Shown here: one piece after another, positions 62,130 through 64,000 of the stretch | Position numbering within the stretch: the first letter of the stretch is position 1 | Layout of the letters: each line of letters opens with the position of its first letter | Source: Actinomadura sp. 6K520 | GTDB taxonomy: Bacteria > Actinomycetota > Actinomycetes > Streptosporangiales > Streptosporangiaceae | Assembly (NCBI RefSeq): GCF_004349245.1 | Contig: NZ_SMLC01000018.1 | Location: 1-64,000 of the forward strand | DNA length: 64,000 bases | Reading direction: 5' to 3' | Notes under the pieces: generated by a model | What the model was told of the DNA's origin: nothing | Database searches by the model: none | What the model saw: the letters and a program-made list of their open reading frames with translations, nothing else | Translations under genes and position numbers: made by a program

Positions 62130-63635
62130 GTGCGGGCAGCGAAGACCATCGGCGTGGCCGCCGTGCTTGCGTGCACAGCGGTCACCGGGTGCAGCGACGG
62201 GGGCGGCGACAACACGGCCCGGTCCTCCGTCCCCACCGGGCTCGACTTGTTCTACCAGCAGAAACCGTCCTGGAAGGACTGCGAGGACGACTTCGAGTGC
62301 GCGACCGTCCAGGTGCCGCTGGACTACGCCAAGCCGTCCGGCGAGAAGATCGGGATCTCCGTCATCCGGCTCCCGGCCGCGGACAACTCCAACCGCATCG
62401 GTTCACTGCTCACCAATCCCGGCGGCCCCGGCGGTTCCGGCGTCGACTTCGTCCGCCAGGCCGGCCGCGCCTTCGGCGCCGACCTCCGCCGCCGCTTCGA
62501 CATCGTCGGCTTCGACCCCCGCGGCGTCGCCGGCAGCGCCGCGGTCCGCTGCAACAGCGCTGCCCAGCTCGACGCCTTCTTCGCCACCGACGCCTCCCCG
62601 GACGACCGGCGCGAGACCGAGCAACTCGGCGCCCAGGGCGAGAAGTTCGCGCAGAACTGCGAGACCAAGGCCGAGGACAAGCTCCCCTACGTCGGCACCG
62701 TCAACGCCGCCCGCGACATGGACGTCCTCCGCGCAGCCCTGGGCGACGACAAGCTCACCTACTACGGCGCCTCCTACGGCACCTACCTGGGCGCCTTCTA
62801 CGCCGAGCAGTTCCCCAAGAATTTCCGCGCCCTCGCCCTGGACGGCGCCGTCGACCCCAACCTCTCCTCGACCGACCTCCTGATCGAACAGGCCAAGGGC
62901 TTCGAGACGGCCCTGCGCGCCTTCGCCGAAGACTGCGTCAGGACGAACAACTGCCCCTTCGGCACCTCCGCCGACGCCGTCATCGCCCGCATCTCCACCT
63001 TCCTCGCCGAGACCGACAAGCAGCCCCTCACCAGCTCCCGGGACTCCCGCAAGGTCACCGAGTCCCTGGCCGTGATGGGCATCGCCCGGTCCCTCTACGT
63101 CAAGGAGTACTGGCCCGTCCTCCGCCAGGCGCTGACCCAGGCCATGCAGAACAAGGACGGCACCACCCTCCTCGGCCTCGCGGACGAGATGGTCGAACGC
63201 GAAGCCGACGGCACCTACAGCAACCAGACCGACGCCAACATGGCCGTCAACTGCGTCGACAAGCCCAACCCCCCGGACCTGGCCGCCTACGGCAAGGCCG
63301 CCGCCGAAGCCGAGAAGGTCGCCCCCCGCTTCGGCCCCTTCGTCGTCTGGGGCGGCGTCCCCTGCGTCTACTGGCCCACCCAGACCGACCAGGAACCGAA
63401 ACCCCTCACCGCCAACGGCGCCGCCCCCATCCTCGTCATCGGCACGACCCGCGACCCCGCCACCCCCTACAAGTGGTCCGAGAACCTCGCCGACCAGCTC
63501 TCCAGCGGCGTCCTGCTCACCTACGAGGGCGACGGCCACACCGCCTACCTCCAGGGCAACCCCTGCATCACCAAGGCCATCGGCGACTACCTGATCACCG
63601 CCGACCCGCCCGACGACGGAACCAGGTGCTCCTGA
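62130..63635 (+). CDS. Lipoprotein tripeptidyl aminopeptidase-like alpha/beta hydrolase
   Basis: A 501-residue secreted lipoprotein. The signal has a lipobox ending AVTGC (Cys ~21), so it is probably anchored to the membrane. The alpha/beta hydrolase (TAP/SlpD-like) part has the oxyanion motif LLTNPGGPGGSG, VGFDPRGVAGSAAVRC, nucleophile YYGASYGTYLGAFY and a C-terminal TAP domain with ILVIGTTRDPATPYKW (Asp) and GDGHTAY (His). Such enzymes trim tripeptides or cleave esters at the cell surface. GTG start at 62130 without a strong ribosome site. Divergent from the desaturase operon. Confidence 0.92.
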   Translation: MRAAKTIGVAAVLACTAVTGCSDGGGDNTARSSVPTGLDLFYQQKPSWKDCEDDFECATVQVPLDYAKPSGEKIGISVIRLPAADNSNRIGSLLTNPGGPGGSGVDFVRQAGRAFGADLRRRFDIVGFDPRGVAGSAAVRCNSAAQLDAFFATDASPDDRRETEQLGAQGEKFAQNCETKAEDKLPYVGTVNAARDMDVLRAALGDDKLTYYGASYGTYLGAFYAEQFPKNFRALALDGAVDPNLSSTDLLIEQAKGFETALRAFAEDCVRTNNCPFGTSADAVIARISTFLAETDKQPLTSSRDSRKVTESLAVMGIARSLYVKEYWPVLRQALTQAMQNKDGTTLLGLADEMVEREADGTYSNQTDANMAVNCVDKPNPPDLAAYGKAAAEAEKVAPRFGPFVVWGGVPCVYWPTQTDQEPKPLTANGAAPILVIGTTRDPATPYKWSENLADQLSSGVLLTYEGDGHTAYLQGNPCITKAIGDYLITADPPDDGTRCS

Positions 63636-63701
63636 ATAACCAGTGCGCACCCACCCCCGCGGACCCGGTAGACTTCTTCCCGCCGTGCCCCGGCCCGGCA
63701 A

Positions 63702-63774
63702 GCCGCCTTAGCTCAGTCGGCAGAGCGATTCACTCGTAATGAATAGGTCATCGGTTCGATTCCGATAGGCGGCT
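63702..63774 (+). tRNA. tRNA-Thr (anticodon CGT)
   Basis: Acceptor GCCGCCT (63702-63708) pairs with AGGCGGC (63767-63773), discriminator T at 63774, no encoded CCA. Anticodon stem ATTCA/TGAAT encloses CTCGTAA, giving anticodon CGT (Thr, ACG). T-arm ATCGGTTCGATTCCGAT is canonical. Its 3' end is followed by a terminator and an integrase remnant. Confidence 0.95.
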
Positions 63775-63783
63775 CCCAGCTCA

Positions 63784-63813
63784 AGGCCCCTTCCGATCAT
63801 GGAAGGGGCCTCT
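63784..63813 (+). terminator. Terminator after tRNA-Thr
   Basis: AGGCCCCTTCC (63784-63794) and GGAAGGGGCCT (63801-63811) form a perfect 11-bp stem with a 6-base loop, followed by CTCT. Confidence 0.75.
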
Positions 63814-63841
63814 CTGCTAACAGGCTCGCTAACAGCAGCGT

Positions 63842-64000
63842 TTAGGCGACCTCGTTCATGACCCGAGCGAACACGTCCGCCGCAGCCACCTCGGCCGACC
63901 GGATCACGTGCGCAGAGCCCCGCATGTGATCGCCGGGGCAGCGTGCCCGAGCCGAGCGGCCACCACGTGGGTGGTCGGCCCGGATGGTCTTGGTGCATCA
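63842..64000 (-). pseudogene. Tyrosine recombinase C-terminus, frameshifted, runs off window
   Basis: On the minus strand one frame reads HVVAARLGHAAPAIT, the integrase helix before the catalytic tyrosine region; a single-base deletion then shifts to HVIRSAEVAAADVFARVMNEVA and stop at 63842-63844. Together this is the usual integrase C-terminal end (GHA..TT..YAHV). It lies directly after tRNA-Thr, a common integration site. The N-terminal part is beyond the window. Confidence 0.7.

Overview
The window is high-GC DNA (roughly 70% or more) with dense genes, GTG/TTG starts and Shine-Dalgarno sites. It carries actinomycete hallmarks: a multi-domain chaplin, GAF-ANTAR proteins, STAS and PQQ-repeat Ser/Thr kinases, a topA / MFS-thymidylate kinase / holB run, and a DesA3-like desaturase pair. 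I infer a filamentous, sporulating actinomycete, most likely Streptosporangiales (Actinomadura-like). The species cannot be fixed from sequence alone.

Layout. 0.3-2.9 kb: signalling genes (two GAF-ANTAR proteins, a STAS anti-anti-sigma protein, a small membrane protein). 3.4-7.8 kb: two tandem membrane Ser/Thr kinases with PQQ sensor repeats, the first with a recent internal 138-bp duplication. 7.9-10.1 kb (minus): a type II HAD hydrolase and a Tat-exported FAD oxidase. 10.5-21.8 kb: the most unusual region, an all-plus cluster of a 10-Cys protein, an MNIO (DUF692) enzyme, an HvfC-like partner, two ferritin-like VioB-type proteins, an animal-type heme peroxidase, an FAD-SLDH-like small subunit plus GMC oxidoreductase, and a bicovalent-type FAD oxidase. 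It looks like an uncharacterised peptide-modification or metal/oxidative pathway. 21.9-36.5 kb: accessory genes mixed with decayed fragments (SDR, DsrE, DUF427). These include a transporter with a palindromic operator, a radical SAM/methyltransferase pair, a flavin disulfide reductase-like protein, an iron-sulfur photolyase divergent from an amine-oxidase-like flavoprotein, and a TetR/VOC divergon.

36.5-43.2 kb looks like an integrated island at tRNA-Leu(GAG). An intact serine recombinase abuts the tRNA, a 13-bp direct repeat of the tRNA end lies 6.3 kb away beside a decayed recombinase, and the cargo is an AraC regulator, an AlbA/Schlafen-type ATPase-like regulator with a strong inverted-repeat operator, and an unknown protein.

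43.3-63.6 kb is ordinary conserved chromosome: M20 peptidase, secreted protein and chaplin, topA, tmk fusion, holB, subtilase, LMW phosphatase, fructosamine kinase, PSP1 protein, GNAT, desaturase with its ferredoxin-type reductase under a palindromic operator, and a lipoprotein tripeptidyl peptidase. The window ends with tRNA-Thr(CGT) and a frameshifted tyrosine recombinase tail, a second tRNA integration scar.
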